Shown here piece after piece: positions 1-7,493 of a DNA stretch of 10,136 nucleotides (positions are counted from its first letter, which is position 1; the number at the start of each line of letters is the position of its first letter). The notes beneath the pieces are model-generated. The model did no database searches, was not told the DNA's origin, and saw only the letters and a program-made list of their open reading frames with translations. The position numbers and the translations under genes were made by a program. The DNA is taken from assembly GCA_013697365.1 (NCBI GenBank), contig JACCXA010000223.1, positions 1 through 10,136 of the forward strand. The letters run 5' to 3'. This DNA comes from Chthoniobacterales bacterium. Its GTDB lineage: Bacteria; Verrucomicrobiota; Verrucomicrobiia; Chthoniobacterales; UBA10450.

Positions 1-1254
1 GTCGTGGAGACACTGAACGGCGGGCCTCCCCACATTCATGAACGCGCGCTGCCTGAACTCCTGGATGAAGTGCGAACCGCAGGCCGTTTTCGCGCGACAC
101 TGAGCCTGGAGGATGGTCTTCGTCACGCCGCTGTCGTGCTGCTTGCTGTTGGAACTCCGAGCACTGAAGGCAAAATAGATCTTAAGTACATTCGCGCGGC
201 GGCTGGAGAGATTGGAGCGCTCCTGCCCAAGCTCGGGCGCTTTTTGTCCGTGGTGGTAAAGAGCACGGTCGTCCCAGGCACGACCGACACGATTGTCCGA
301 GGCGTTCTGGAGGAGAAATCAGGTCTTGGCCTCGGAGACTTTGGACTTGGTATGAATCCAGAATTTCTCCGAGAAGGCGAAGCAGTGGCCGATTTCATGG
401 ATCCGGATCGGATCGTTCTCGGACATGAAGACGAGAAGACGCGCGGCTTGTTAGAGGAACTTTATGCTCCCTGGAGGTGCGAAAAGCTACCCGTTAACAC
501 AAGAACGGCGGAGATGATCAAGTACGCCAACAACTGTTTGCTCGCGACGCAGATTTCCGCCGTAAACGAGCTCGCCAACCTGGCCGCCGCCCTTGGCGGT
601 GTCGACATCATGGACGTAATGCGGGGCGTGCATGCCGACAAACGCTGGAGCCCGATCCAGGCAAACGGATCTCGTATTCAACCTGAAATTCTCACCTATT
701 TGATCCCCGGATGCGGCTTTGGTGGGAGCTGTTTCCCGAAAGATGTGCAAGCACTGCGCAGCCAGGGAAACCTTACCGGGACGCCGATGCGCATGTTAGA
801 TGCTGTTCTCGATGTGAACGAGCACCAGCCTTCGCAAGTCGCCACGCTCCTCGTGCGCCACTTCGGAAGCCTGCGCGGAAAGCGTGTGCTCGTCTTGGGC
901 GTCGCCTTTAAACCCGAAACGGACGACGTTCGCGAGTCGGCCTCGCAAAAGATCATCGCGGACCTCGGCGCTCAGGGCGCGGAGGTACTGGCGCATGATC
1001 CGATCGCGAGCGGGAATGCCCAGCACGCCTGGCCGGAGTTGGAGGTGAAATATGTGGACGACTGGGAAGCGCAGATCGGAGGCTGTGATGCGGTCGTCCT
1101 GGCGACGAAGTGGCCGCTTTACCGCAAGCTTGCCGCAGCTCCCTTAAACTCGAAGTTGAATGGAACCGTCATCGTCGATGCGCGGCGTTTCTTTCAAGCC
1201 TCTGAATTTCCTGCGAATCCATATCTCGCAATCGGTTTCACCCCTCTGAAGTGA
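1..1254 (+). CDS. ugd: UDP-glucose 6-dehydrogenase family protein, 5' end outside the window
   Basis: Nucleotide-sugar dehydrogenase that oxidises the C6 alcohol of a UDP-sugar to a carboxylate with two NAD+, most likely UDP-glucose to UDP-glucuronate, in the cytoplasm. The reading frame is open from the first base. The GTG at position 4 is not the true start, because the N-terminal Rossmann GxGxxG stretch (roughly 35-40 residues) is missing and must lie upstream. Numbering from that GTG, visible family motifs are AVGTP near residue 48, NPEFLREGEA, AEMIKYANN with the conserved Lys173, GGSCFPKD with the catalytic Cys243 (bases 730-732), and AFKPETDDVRESAS in the C-terminal NAD domain. The segment GVHADKRWSP, where many Ugd proteins read like GxGxDxRIG, is divergent, so another UDP-hexose substrate cannot be excluded. 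The stop lies 10 bases before the rfbH start, which suggests one operon. Confidence 0.9.
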   Translation, partial: VVETLNGGPPHIHERALPELLDEVRTAGRFRATLSLEDGLRHAAVVLLAVGTPSTEGKIDLKYIRAAAGEIGALLPKLGRFLSVVVKSTVVPGTTDTIVRGVLEEKSGLGLGDFGLGMNPEFLREGEAVADFMDPDRIVLGHEDEKTRGLLEELYAPWRCEKLPVNTRTAEMIKYANNCLLATQISAVNELANLAAALGGVDIMDVMRGVHADKRWSPIQANGSRIQPEILTYLIPGCGFGGSCFPKDVQALRSQGNLTGTPMRMLDAVLDVNEHQPSQVATLLVRHFGSLRGKRVLVLGVAFKPETDDVRESASQKIIADLGAQGAEVLAHDPIASGNAQHAWPELEVKYVDDWEAQIGGCDAVVLATKWPLYRKLAAAPLNSKLNGTVIVDARRFFQASEFPANPYLAIGFTPLK

Positions 1255-1264
1255 GGCAAACACT

Positions 1265-2593
1265 ATGACCATGATGACAGACAGCCCTACCAGAACGAAG
1301 GAAGAGATACGCGACGAGATCCTTCGTCTTACAACCGAATATTACGAAGTGGCGCATGCGAAGCGCCCATTCGAGCCCGGCAAGACCAAGGTCGCCTACT
1401 CAGGTCGTGTTTACGACGATGCCGAGATCCGCAAAGGCGTCGAAGCGGTCCTGCAGTATTGGCTGACCGCCGGCCCGTTCGCGAACGAGTTCGAGGCGAC
1501 GATGAAGAAGTATTTCGGCTCGCGCGCCGCTTTCCTCGTTAATTCAGGATCGTCCGCGAATCTGCTCATGATCTCGACGCTGTGCAGCCCACAGGTCGAT
1601 GGGCATTTAGTCGCAGGAGACGAAGTATTGACGCCGGCGGTGACATTCCCGACGACGCTGACTCCGATTGTCCAAAACGGTCTCGTGCCGGTCTTTGTCG
1701 ATTGTAAACCGGGTGAATACGACATCGACGTGAGCGAGCTGGAGAACGCCATCTCACCGCGGACGAAATGCATCTTCGCGCCGCACACGGTCGGTATTCC
1801 CTGCAACATGGATGTGATCATGGATGTGGCGAAACGACATGATCTCTGGGTTTTGGAAGACGGCTGCGATGCGCTCGGAGCGTCATGGGACGGGAAGATG
1901 ACGGGCACCTTCGGTGCGATGTCCTCGATCTCATTCTACCCCGCGCACCATATGACAATGGGCGAGGGAGGGATGGTCATCGTGAACGATAACGGGCTGC
2001 GACGCACCTGTCTTTCCATCCGCGACTGGGGCCGGGACTGCTGGTGCGAGCCCGGCGTGAGCAACACCTGCGGCAAGCGGTTCGACTGGCAGCTCGGGCA
2101 ACTGCCGCGCGGTTACGATCACAAATACATCTACTCGAACCTCGGCTATAACCTCAAAGTCACGGACATTCAGGCTGCCCTGGGCTGCGCCCAGTTTGAG
2201 AAGCTGCCCGCATTTATCGAAGCCCGTCGCAGCAACGCACGCTACTACCTCGAGAATCTGAAGCAGTTCGAGGAGCATCTGATCCTCCCCACCGTGCCCG
2301 AGAAAGCAGACCCATCCTGGTTCGGCTTCCCGATTACGCTGCGCGATCACATCGATCGCCGCGCCTTCATCACCTTTCTCGAAGATCGCGCCATCGAAAC
2401 CCGTCTCGTCTTCGGCGGAAACATCCTGATGCAGCCGGGATTCCTAAATATCCCGCGGCGCGTCCACAAGAGTCTCGATGGCACAAACGTCATTATGAAC
2501 AAGACGCTCTTCATCGGCATTTACCCCGGCTTGAATCAGGAGATGCTCGACTTCGTTATCGAATCGATGGGCGAGTTTTTCAGCAAAGTCTGA
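1265..2593 (+). CDS. rfbH: RfbH-type CDP-4-keto-6-deoxyglucose 3-dehydrase (E1)
   Basis: PMP- and [2Fe-2S]-dependent sugar dehydrase of the DegT/DnrJ/EryC1 aminotransferase fold. With an E3 reductase it removes the C3 hydroxyl of CDP-4-keto-6-deoxyglucose, the committed step to 3,6-dideoxyhexoses such as abequose, paratose, tyvelose, ascarylose and yersiniose. The 442-residue length is normal for the family. The sequence shows FPTTLTPIVQNGL and LEDGCDALGAS, then SFYPAHHMTMGEGG, where His228 occupies the place of the PLP-binding Lys, which is the hallmark of the dehydrases. Cys201, Cys259, Cys261 and Cys269 fit C-X57-C-X1-C-X7-C exactly, the Fe-S ligand spacing of Yersinia E1; ColD-type enzymes lack this cluster. 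The ATG at 1265 has GAGG at 1253-1256, eight bases upstream; in-frame ATGs at 1271 and 1274 are possible but worse spaced. No E3 reductase or CDP-glucose 4,6-dehydratase gene lies in the window. Confidence 0.93.
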   Translation: MTMMTDSPTRTKEEIRDEILRLTTEYYEVAHAKRPFEPGKTKVAYSGRVYDDAEIRKGVEAVLQYWLTAGPFANEFEATMKKYFGSRAAFLVNSGSSANLLMISTLCSPQVDGHLVAGDEVLTPAVTFPTTLTPIVQNGLVPVFVDCKPGEYDIDVSELENAISPRTKCIFAPHTVGIPCNMDVIMDVAKRHDLWVLEDGCDALGASWDGKMTGTFGAMSSISFYPAHHMTMGEGGMVIVNDNGLRRTCLSIRDWGRDCWCEPGVSNTCGKRFDWQLGQLPRGYDHKYIYSNLGYNLKVTDIQAALGCAQFEKLPAFIEARRSNARYYLENLKQFEEHLILPTVPEKADPSWFGFPITLRDHIDRRAFITFLEDRAIETRLVFGGNILMQPGFLNIPRRVHKSLDGTNVIMNKTLFIGIYPGLNQEMLDFVIESMGEFFSKV

Positions 2594-2821
2594 GTCGTGG
2601 CGACCTACGCGCAGGTGGGCTTAATCGCCGTCAGGTAGGTGCGCATTTTCTCCGGGCCGAGGATGCATGGGTTATGCGCCGTTTGGCTTGCCTTCTTCGG
2701 TTGGTCAGCCTGTCTGGTGGCACCCCCGCCACATCGTGCCCCTTGCAGATCAAAGAGCCGCCGGGCGATTGCAGCAACGAGATCAGTCGCGCCGTGACAG
2801 AAACTCACCTTGAAGAGTGAC

Positions 2822-5050
2822 ATGAAAACATTGAGACACTCCATTGTCGAAGAAGATCTCAACCGCATCGTGGCGGCCGATTTGCCATGGTCCGACCTCG
2901 ACGGCGCGACAATCCTTGTTACAGGCGCCAGCGGATTCATCCCCGCGTATATGGTGGAGACTCTGCTCTATCTGAACGAAAGAAAGATAATGGCGAAGCC
3001 AATTAGAGTTTTGGCTCTTGTCCGGAACCGTCAGGAGGCAGGCAAACGCTTTGCTGCCTATGAGGGGCGGACAGACTTGCAGTTTGTCGTCCAGGATGTT
3101 TCGGAACCTCTGCAGATCAAGGAGCCGGCCCACTACCTGATCCACGCGGCGAGTCAGGCCAGCCCGAAGCATTACGCGCCGGATCCAGCCGGGACGTTCA
3201 AACCGAACGTGATCGGGATGTATCATTTGCTTGAGCACGCAAGAACACTCGGAACTCGTGGGTTTCTCTTCCTGAGCAGCGGCGAGGTCTACGGAAAATT
3301 CGAATCGACACCGGCCGAGCCGATCAGTGAGGCACAGTACGGCTCATCAGACCCTTTGGAACTTCGTTCGTGCTACGCCGAGGGCAAGCGTGCCGGCGAG
3401 ACGATGTGCAAGGCTTGGGCTCACCAGTATGGGATCCCTACGCGAGTAGCGCGGCTTGGACACACTTACGGGCCCGGAATGAGGTTGGACGATGGACGCG
3501 TTTATGCGGACCTGGTCGCTAATATTGTGCGTAACCAGGACATCGTGCTGAAAAGCGATGGGACTGCTCTACGCCTCTTTTGTTATCTGGCCGACGCGGT
3601 CGTCGGCTTGTTCACCGTTTTGCTGAAAGGGGAGAATGCAACTGCGTACAATGTCATGAATGACGAAGGAGAAATCCGCATCGGAGACCTGGCTGATTTG
3701 CTGTGCCGCCTGTTTCCGGAGAAGGGCCTCAAAGTTGTCCGCCCAGGCGCCGAGACCACCTCCAAGCATGCAGTTTGGAACAGCGGATTCCCCGTCAGTA
3801 TGCAAAAGGTGCGAGCGCTGGGCTGGTCCCCGTCCACTTCGGTGGAGAGCGGGTTTCAACGGACGATTCTGTTTTATGAAGCCCAGAAAGCTTTTCCCGC
3901 CCAAGCTTCATCTGTGGTGAAGCGGTCGAAACGATCGCGGGATTTTTCAGCAGGAACGAGTTTGGGAAAAGTCCAGATTGACGGGAGTTCATCATCCGTC
4001 CTGCAGGAGGATCTCGCGCGGATCCTCGCCCAGACGGAAGGGCTCTGGGAGGACCTGCGTGGTCAATCCATCTTCGTCACCGGAGGGACGGGGTTCTTCG
4101 GCCGCTGGTTGCTGGAGAGTTTTGCTCGTGCCAACAACGCGCTGCAGCTCGGCGCGCACATGGTCGTGCTCAGCCGCAACCCTGAGAAGTTGGAGGCGGC
4201 GGCGCCCGATTTCTATGCCGACCCTGCGATCCGCTTCGTGCGTGGTGACGTTCGAACCTTCACGACCGAGAAGGTGCGTTCGCAGTTAGGCTCTGCCGCT
4301 CCCGCGAAATTCCGTTTCGTTATCCATGCCGCGACGGAAGCAAGCGCAAAGCTGAACGCCGAGAATCCGCTCCTCATGGTCGACACCATCGTCGCCGGCA
4401 CGCGTTCCGCGCTAGATTTCGCGGTCGCATCCGGCGCCAGACGTTTCCTTCTCACCAGCTCCGGCGCGATTTACGGAGCTCAGCCCTCCGAGATGACACA
4501 CGTCGCGGAAGATTATGTGGGCGGGCCGGATTCCACGAACGCGAACTCGGCTTATGCGGAAGGCAAACGGCTGGCTGAGCTCCTCTGTGCATGCTACCAA
4601 AAACAGCACGGCCTCGCTTCCGTGATCACTCGCTGTTTTGCCTTTGTCGGTCCATTCCTGCCGCTCGACACGCACTTCGCTATCGGCAATTTCATCCGGG
4701 ATACCCGGGCCGGCGGGCCGGTCCGGATCGGCGGCGATGGGACGCCCTATCGCTCCTATCTGTATGCGGCAGATCTTGTGGTCTGGCTCTGGACTATCCT
4801 GCTGAAGGGGCGGCCGGCGCGCGCTTATAATGTGGGGTCTGCGCAGGATCTCACGATCGCGGAACTAGCGCACGCGGTTCGCGCCGCACTAGATCCCGCA
4901 GTGGAAGTAATGATCGCGAAGAAAGCCGAGCCGGCGGCGGTGCCCTCGCGGTATGTCCCAGACGTGACGCGCGCTGCTTCCGAGCTTGGTCTCCGCGAGA
5001 CGGTGGGTTTGACGGAAGCCATTCAACGGACCGCGCGGCATCAGAGTTGA
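2822..5050 (+). CDS. Tandem two-module extended SDR (double NAD-dependent epimerase/dehydratase)
   Basis: One continuous 742-residue frame holds two complete extended short-chain dehydrogenase/reductase modules; single enzymes of this class are about 300-350 residues. Module 1 (about residues 1-350) has the nucleotide motif TGASGFI at 34-40, SSGEVYG at 152-158 and the catalytic YAEGK (Tyr185, Lys189). Module 2 (about 390-742) has TGGTGFF at 420-426, SSGAIYG at 546-552 and YAEGK (Tyr578, Lys582). Both modules open with the same lead-in, an EDL.RI.A stretch followed by W.DL.G just before the first beta strand. This points to duplication or fusion of closely related genes, joined by a polar Ser/Lys/Arg-rich linker near 360-390. 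The family resembles dTDP-glucose 4,6-dehydratase and UDP-glucuronate decarboxylase relatives. The exact reaction is unknown; reduction or epimerisation of the RfbH product is a reasonable inference. The ATG at 2822 has GAAG six bases upstream and is preferred to the in-frame TTG at 2810, which has no ribosome site. Confidence 0.88.
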   Translation: MKTLRHSIVEEDLNRIVAADLPWSDLDGATILVTGASGFIPAYMVETLLYLNERKIMAKPIRVLALVRNRQEAGKRFAAYEGRTDLQFVVQDVSEPLQIKEPAHYLIHAASQASPKHYAPDPAGTFKPNVIGMYHLLEHARTLGTRGFLFLSSGEVYGKFESTPAEPISEAQYGSSDPLELRSCYAEGKRAGETMCKAWAHQYGIPTRVARLGHTYGPGMRLDDGRVYADLVANIVRNQDIVLKSDGTALRLFCYLADAVVGLFTVLLKGENATAYNVMNDEGEIRIGDLADLLCRLFPEKGLKVVRPGAETTSKHAVWNSGFPVSMQKVRALGWSPSTSVESGFQRTILFYEAQKAFPAQASSVVKRSKRSRDFSAGTSLGKVQIDGSSSSVLQEDLARILAQTEGLWEDLRGQSIFVTGGTGFFGRWLLESFARANNALQLGAHMVVLSRNPEKLEAAAPDFYADPAIRFVRGDVRTFTTEKVRSQLGSAAPAKFRFVIHAATEASAKLNAENPLLMVDTIVAGTRSALDFAVASGARRFLLTSSGAIYGAQPSEMTHVAEDYVGGPDSTNANSAYAEGKRLAELLCACYQKQHGLASVITRCFAFVGPFLPLDTHFAIGNFIRDTRAGGPVRIGGDGTPYRSYLYAADLVVWLWTILLKGRPARAYNVGSAQDLTIAELAHAVRAALDPAVEVMIAKKAEPAAVPSRYVPDVTRAASELGLRETVGLTEAIQRTARHQS

Positions 5051-5061
5051 GCCGACTTCCA

Positions 5062-6789
5062 ATGGGACCACAAATTCAAAGCGAATCGAGCTGGTTTTTG
5101 CCACGAGCAGGTCACCTTGCGATCCTTTCAGGCTTCATGGCGGTCCTCGCGGCGGTTATCTTTGTGGCTGCGCATTCGGACCCCAACCGCCAACATTCCC
5201 TCACGATCCTGGCCTTCGCGGTGGCTGGGCTTGCGGTGGGATGCCTGCTCCTCGCCGTAAACGCGGGCGAGCCGTCCGCTGTCCGGGCTCCCTGGCTGCT
5301 TACCGGAAGTATCGTAGGCGCTCTCTGCGCCGCCGCCTTCGCCTATTACGGTGGGATGCGCCAACTGGGCGGCTTCGATCACAGCATCCTTGTCGATACG
5401 GGATGGAGGTTGTTCCGGGGGCAGCGGCCGTTTCACGATTTCCCCAGCACCACGCCAATTGGGTTTGCTCTCGGGGCGCAGCTCGCCTTTCAGGGCTTCG
5501 GCGTCAGCTGGAAAGCCTTGACGCTGTTCAACGCCATTTTTTGCGCCAGCGCGCTTCTCTGGACGTGCGGATTGTCACTCCGAATTTTTCTCCGCCAGCC
5601 CCTGCTCGCATTCGTTTTAGCTCTTTGCATCAATTGCATGGCCCTACTGGTGGTTTGTTTCTGGTGGTACAATCCGATCACGCTGACCACGGCCATTGTC
5701 TTTGTTCTCTCATCTGTGCACTGGCTCCTACATCCGCGCTCATTTGCCGCCGTCGCGAGTTGCTTTTTCTCGGCTTTGCTCCTGAGCATGATGAAGGCAA
5801 ATACCGCAGGTATCCTACTGGTCGGCTCCAGCTTAACCCTGCTCTTTTCGACGGAACATCGGCGCGCGGCGTTCACCGTTTTCGCGGCCGCGTTCCTCGC
5901 CTTCCTGCTTATTCTTTGGACGATGGGGATAAGCCTGCCCGCACTCCTGGCAGGCTACACCGCAGTCGCGTCGCGCGGGGTGGGTTTGGGGCAGTCCTTT
6001 TCCGATGCGATCGGAAGAGAAATCTGGCTTTCGGTCGCCGGCCTGGCTGCGATGCTTCTTCCACTTTTAGTAGCCGGATACCTGCGAAGTGGTTGGCGAA
6101 TGCCGAATGGGATTCAATCCCTCGGAGTGGTCTCATTGATCGGTGGGATCATCGCGTTTTTTGCCGATGGCGAACTCAAGCTCGTGGCGCTTTCGCTGAT
6201 TTTTCTTTCCACCGTGCTGCTGGTGAGCAGACGCGTCGATACGCCGGGTAAACCGAGCTCTCTTTTTATTCCGCGAGCTTGGGCCGCGTACTTGATCCTG
6301 CTCGGAACCATCTTCGCCTCGGTTGCGCTTGGGCAGGGTGTCACCAGGCACCGCGTAATGACAACCGGTCCCGGGCGTTTCTTTGAATACAAAATGGTCG
6401 AAGCGCCGATTGCATCCGGGTTCTTCGGAGGGCTGCGGAGCGGCCCGATTTTGCGCGCAAGTTTGAGTGAGATCGAACAACTGCTCGCCTCTGCGGGAGC
6501 TCCGAAGCGAATTTATTTCGGCCCGCGAATGCAGTGGGGTTACGCCGCCTGCGGGATTGACTCGCCTTCCGGACAACCGGTCTGGTGGCATCCCGGAGTC
6601 GCTTTCGACGCGAAGAAAGAACCGGTCTACCTGGAAAGGTGGATGGATAGAAAATTCGACGTTCTTGTTTTCTACAAAGACGACCATACCTATTTCTCTC
6701 CGGAGTTTCTTGAACTCATCGCCGGCAATTACAATCGGGATGATCGATACTCCGCTCTGACGGTATATCGCCGGAAGGGGATAAGTTGA
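5062..6789 (+). CDS. Polytopic membrane protein, probable GT-C-fold glycosyltransferase
   Basis: About 575 residues with roughly 11-12 hydrophobic segments spread over the first 420, then a soluble C-terminal part of about 150 residues expected outside the inner membrane. The first large loop reads FDHSILVDTGWRLFRGQRPF, then HDF..TTP.G. This matches the loop-1 pattern of GT-C transferases (GT39/GT87-like: acidic residue, then xxRLxxGxxPYxDFxxxxPPG), with Asp-His where Asp-Glu is common. A later MMKANTAG segment resembles the KxNxG motif of the same proteins. Such enzymes use polyprenyl-phosphate sugars as donors. Family assignment rests on these short motifs and topology, so acceptor and donor are unknown; a Wzy-like polymerase is an alternative. 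The gene is coupled to the SDR gene: an in-frame TTG at 5047 overlaps the upstream stop (TTGA), whereas the ATG chosen here lies 11 bases after it. Neither start has a clear Shine-Dalgarno sequence. Confidence 0.75.
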   Translation: MGPQIQSESSWFLPRAGHLAILSGFMAVLAAVIFVAAHSDPNRQHSLTILAFAVAGLAVGCLLLAVNAGEPSAVRAPWLLTGSIVGALCAAAFAYYGGMRQLGGFDHSILVDTGWRLFRGQRPFHDFPSTTPIGFALGAQLAFQGFGVSWKALTLFNAIFCASALLWTCGLSLRIFLRQPLLAFVLALCINCMALLVVCFWWYNPITLTTAIVFVLSSVHWLLHPRSFAAVASCFFSALLLSMMKANTAGILLVGSSLTLLFSTEHRRAAFTVFAAAFLAFLLILWTMGISLPALLAGYTAVASRGVGLGQSFSDAIGREIWLSVAGLAAMLLPLLVAGYLRSGWRMPNGIQSLGVVSLIGGIIAFFADGELKLVALSLIFLSTVLLVSRRVDTPGKPSSLFIPRAWAAYLILLGTIFASVALGQGVTRHRVMTTGPGRFFEYKMVEAPIASGFFGGLRSGPILRASLSEIEQLLASAGAPKRIYFGPRMQWGYAACGIDSPSGQPVWWHPGVAFDAKKEPVYLERWMDRKFDVLVFYKDDHTYFSPEFLELIAGNYNRDDRYSALTVYRRKGIS

Positions 6790-6802
6790 GGGAGAAAAGG
6801 GC

Positions 6803-6810
6803 AAGGAGGA
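6803..6810 (+). promoter_or_regulatory. Strong Shine-Dalgarno AAGGAGGA
   Basis: AAGGAGGA ends five bases before the ATG at 6816. It is the best ribosome binding site in the window and shows that translation was meant to begin at 6816. That matters because the ATG frame stops after 38 codons while the recognisable methyltransferase body continues in another frame. Confidence 0.7.
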
Positions 6811-6815
6811 ATCGC

Positions 6816-7384
6816 ATGAGTGGTATGGCCCGTAGAATTTTATCGAAAGCAAAACGGGTCTTAGCACGCGTGCCTTTCTCGAGCCCGCACGCCGGCATCG
6901 ACGAGGAGTGCGGCATCGTCGGCAAGGGTTAGAAGATGCTGGCCGACGGCAGCTAATTCGGAGCGTCTTAAAAGAGCTAGGCTACGATATCACGCCAACT
7001 ACGGCTCTCCTGCCCGCGGGAGGTGCGGTTCCCATGACCAACCAGGAGGTGAAATACCCTTTAGGATCGGGGTGGCACATCCCAGACAGCGAACTTTATG
7101 TGCCATTCTATTCGCCGTGGTTCGGGCGAGGGGAGTTCAAACACTATTACGATTTTGCCGCGGCGCGTTCCATTGTCTCGGTCGATCGCGATGTTTGGGA
7201 GTGCGGTGTCTATAAAGGTGGGACCGCCACCATGATGGCCGCGGTTCTGGAGGGTAAAAGGCCTTCCCGGAAATGGATCAAGCGCCGAGGCTTCTTGCGC
7301 AACGTATGCGTCGCGCCCGGAAACGCTGGCACGGGTGAAGATCTCGCCGCGTTGGAACGCCCGGCCGTCCATCCGAGCCGTTGA
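6816..7384 (+). pseudogene. Broken TylF-like (macrocin-O-methyltransferase family) SAM methyltransferase
   Basis: Remnant of a TylF/MycF-type SAM-dependent O-methyltransferase, a family common in polysaccharide clusters. The strongly supported ATG at 6816 opens a basic N-terminus (MSGMARRILSKAKRVLARV) but that frame stops at 6930-6932. The body is in the -1 frame, open from 6836, and shows LPAGGAVPMTNQE, SELYVPFYSPWF and the SAM-binding motif DVWECGVYKGGTA (ECG at 7199-7207). A one-register frameshift somewhere in 6836-6932 would join the two. After about position 7260 the family resemblance ends; the expected LFDTFEG segment and the catalytic half are absent, and the frame runs through unrelated codons to a stop at 7382-7384. 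Intact relatives are about 230-270 residues. A GTG at 6908 could give a 158-residue product, but it would lack most of the active site. No slippery heptamer was seen to suggest programmed frameshifting. Confidence 0.65.
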
Positions 7385-7452
7385 TTGCCGAGCATTTCCC
7401 CTGGGCAATCGCACGAATCCGGCAACGAGAGCCCGCGACTTGCTTTTCCACG

Positions 7453-7482
7453 TTGAGTGAACCCCCGGCTCCCGTGCTAAAT
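7453..7482 (+). promoter_or_regulatory. Possible promoter in front of the family-2 glycosyltransferase gene
   Basis: TTGAGT at 7453-7458 is followed after 18 bases by CTAAAT at 7477-7482, within TGCTAAAT. Match to the sigma-70 consensus is good at -35 and only partial at -10, with a TG just upstream. The -10-like box lies 11 bases before the ATG at 7494, and that ATG has no Shine-Dalgarno sequence, so a leaderless or nearly leaderless transcript would fit. This is pattern reading only. Confidence 0.27.
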
Positions 7483-7493
7483 CGCTCACCCGC

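Noticed and set aside
2605..2652. Minus-strand peptide MRTYLTAIKPTCA, reminiscent of a tryptophanyl-tRNA synthetase N-terminus
   Set aside because: Only about ten residues resemble it and the frame then stops. Without the HIGH-type motif this is best treated as chance.
2717..2732. Hairpin GTGGC-ACCCCC-GCCAC as a terminator
   Set aside because: The stem is only five base pairs and no T-run follows, so it does not qualify as an intrinsic terminator.
2663..2797. 44-codon ORF starting MHGLCAVWLAFFGWSACLV, signal-peptide-like
   Set aside because: The only purine-rich stretch (GAGG) abuts the ATG with no spacing. The C-terminal part is random-looking and Arg/Ser-rich, with no family to support it.
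5241..6251. 336-residue open frame in another plus frame inside the membrane protein gene
   Set aside because: Very Arg-rich with no motifs. The overlapping frame gives coherent membrane segments and a GT-C loop motif.
6133..6867. 244-residue open frame on the minus strand
   Set aside because: It lies opposite the membrane protein gene, has no family resemblance, and follows from the codon bias of the plus-strand gene.
6836..6932. Programmed -1 frameshift joining the 38-codon ORF to the methyltransferase body
   Set aside because: The register change is -1, but no X-XXY-YYZ slippery heptamer in the right phase was found. A mutation or sequence error is simpler.
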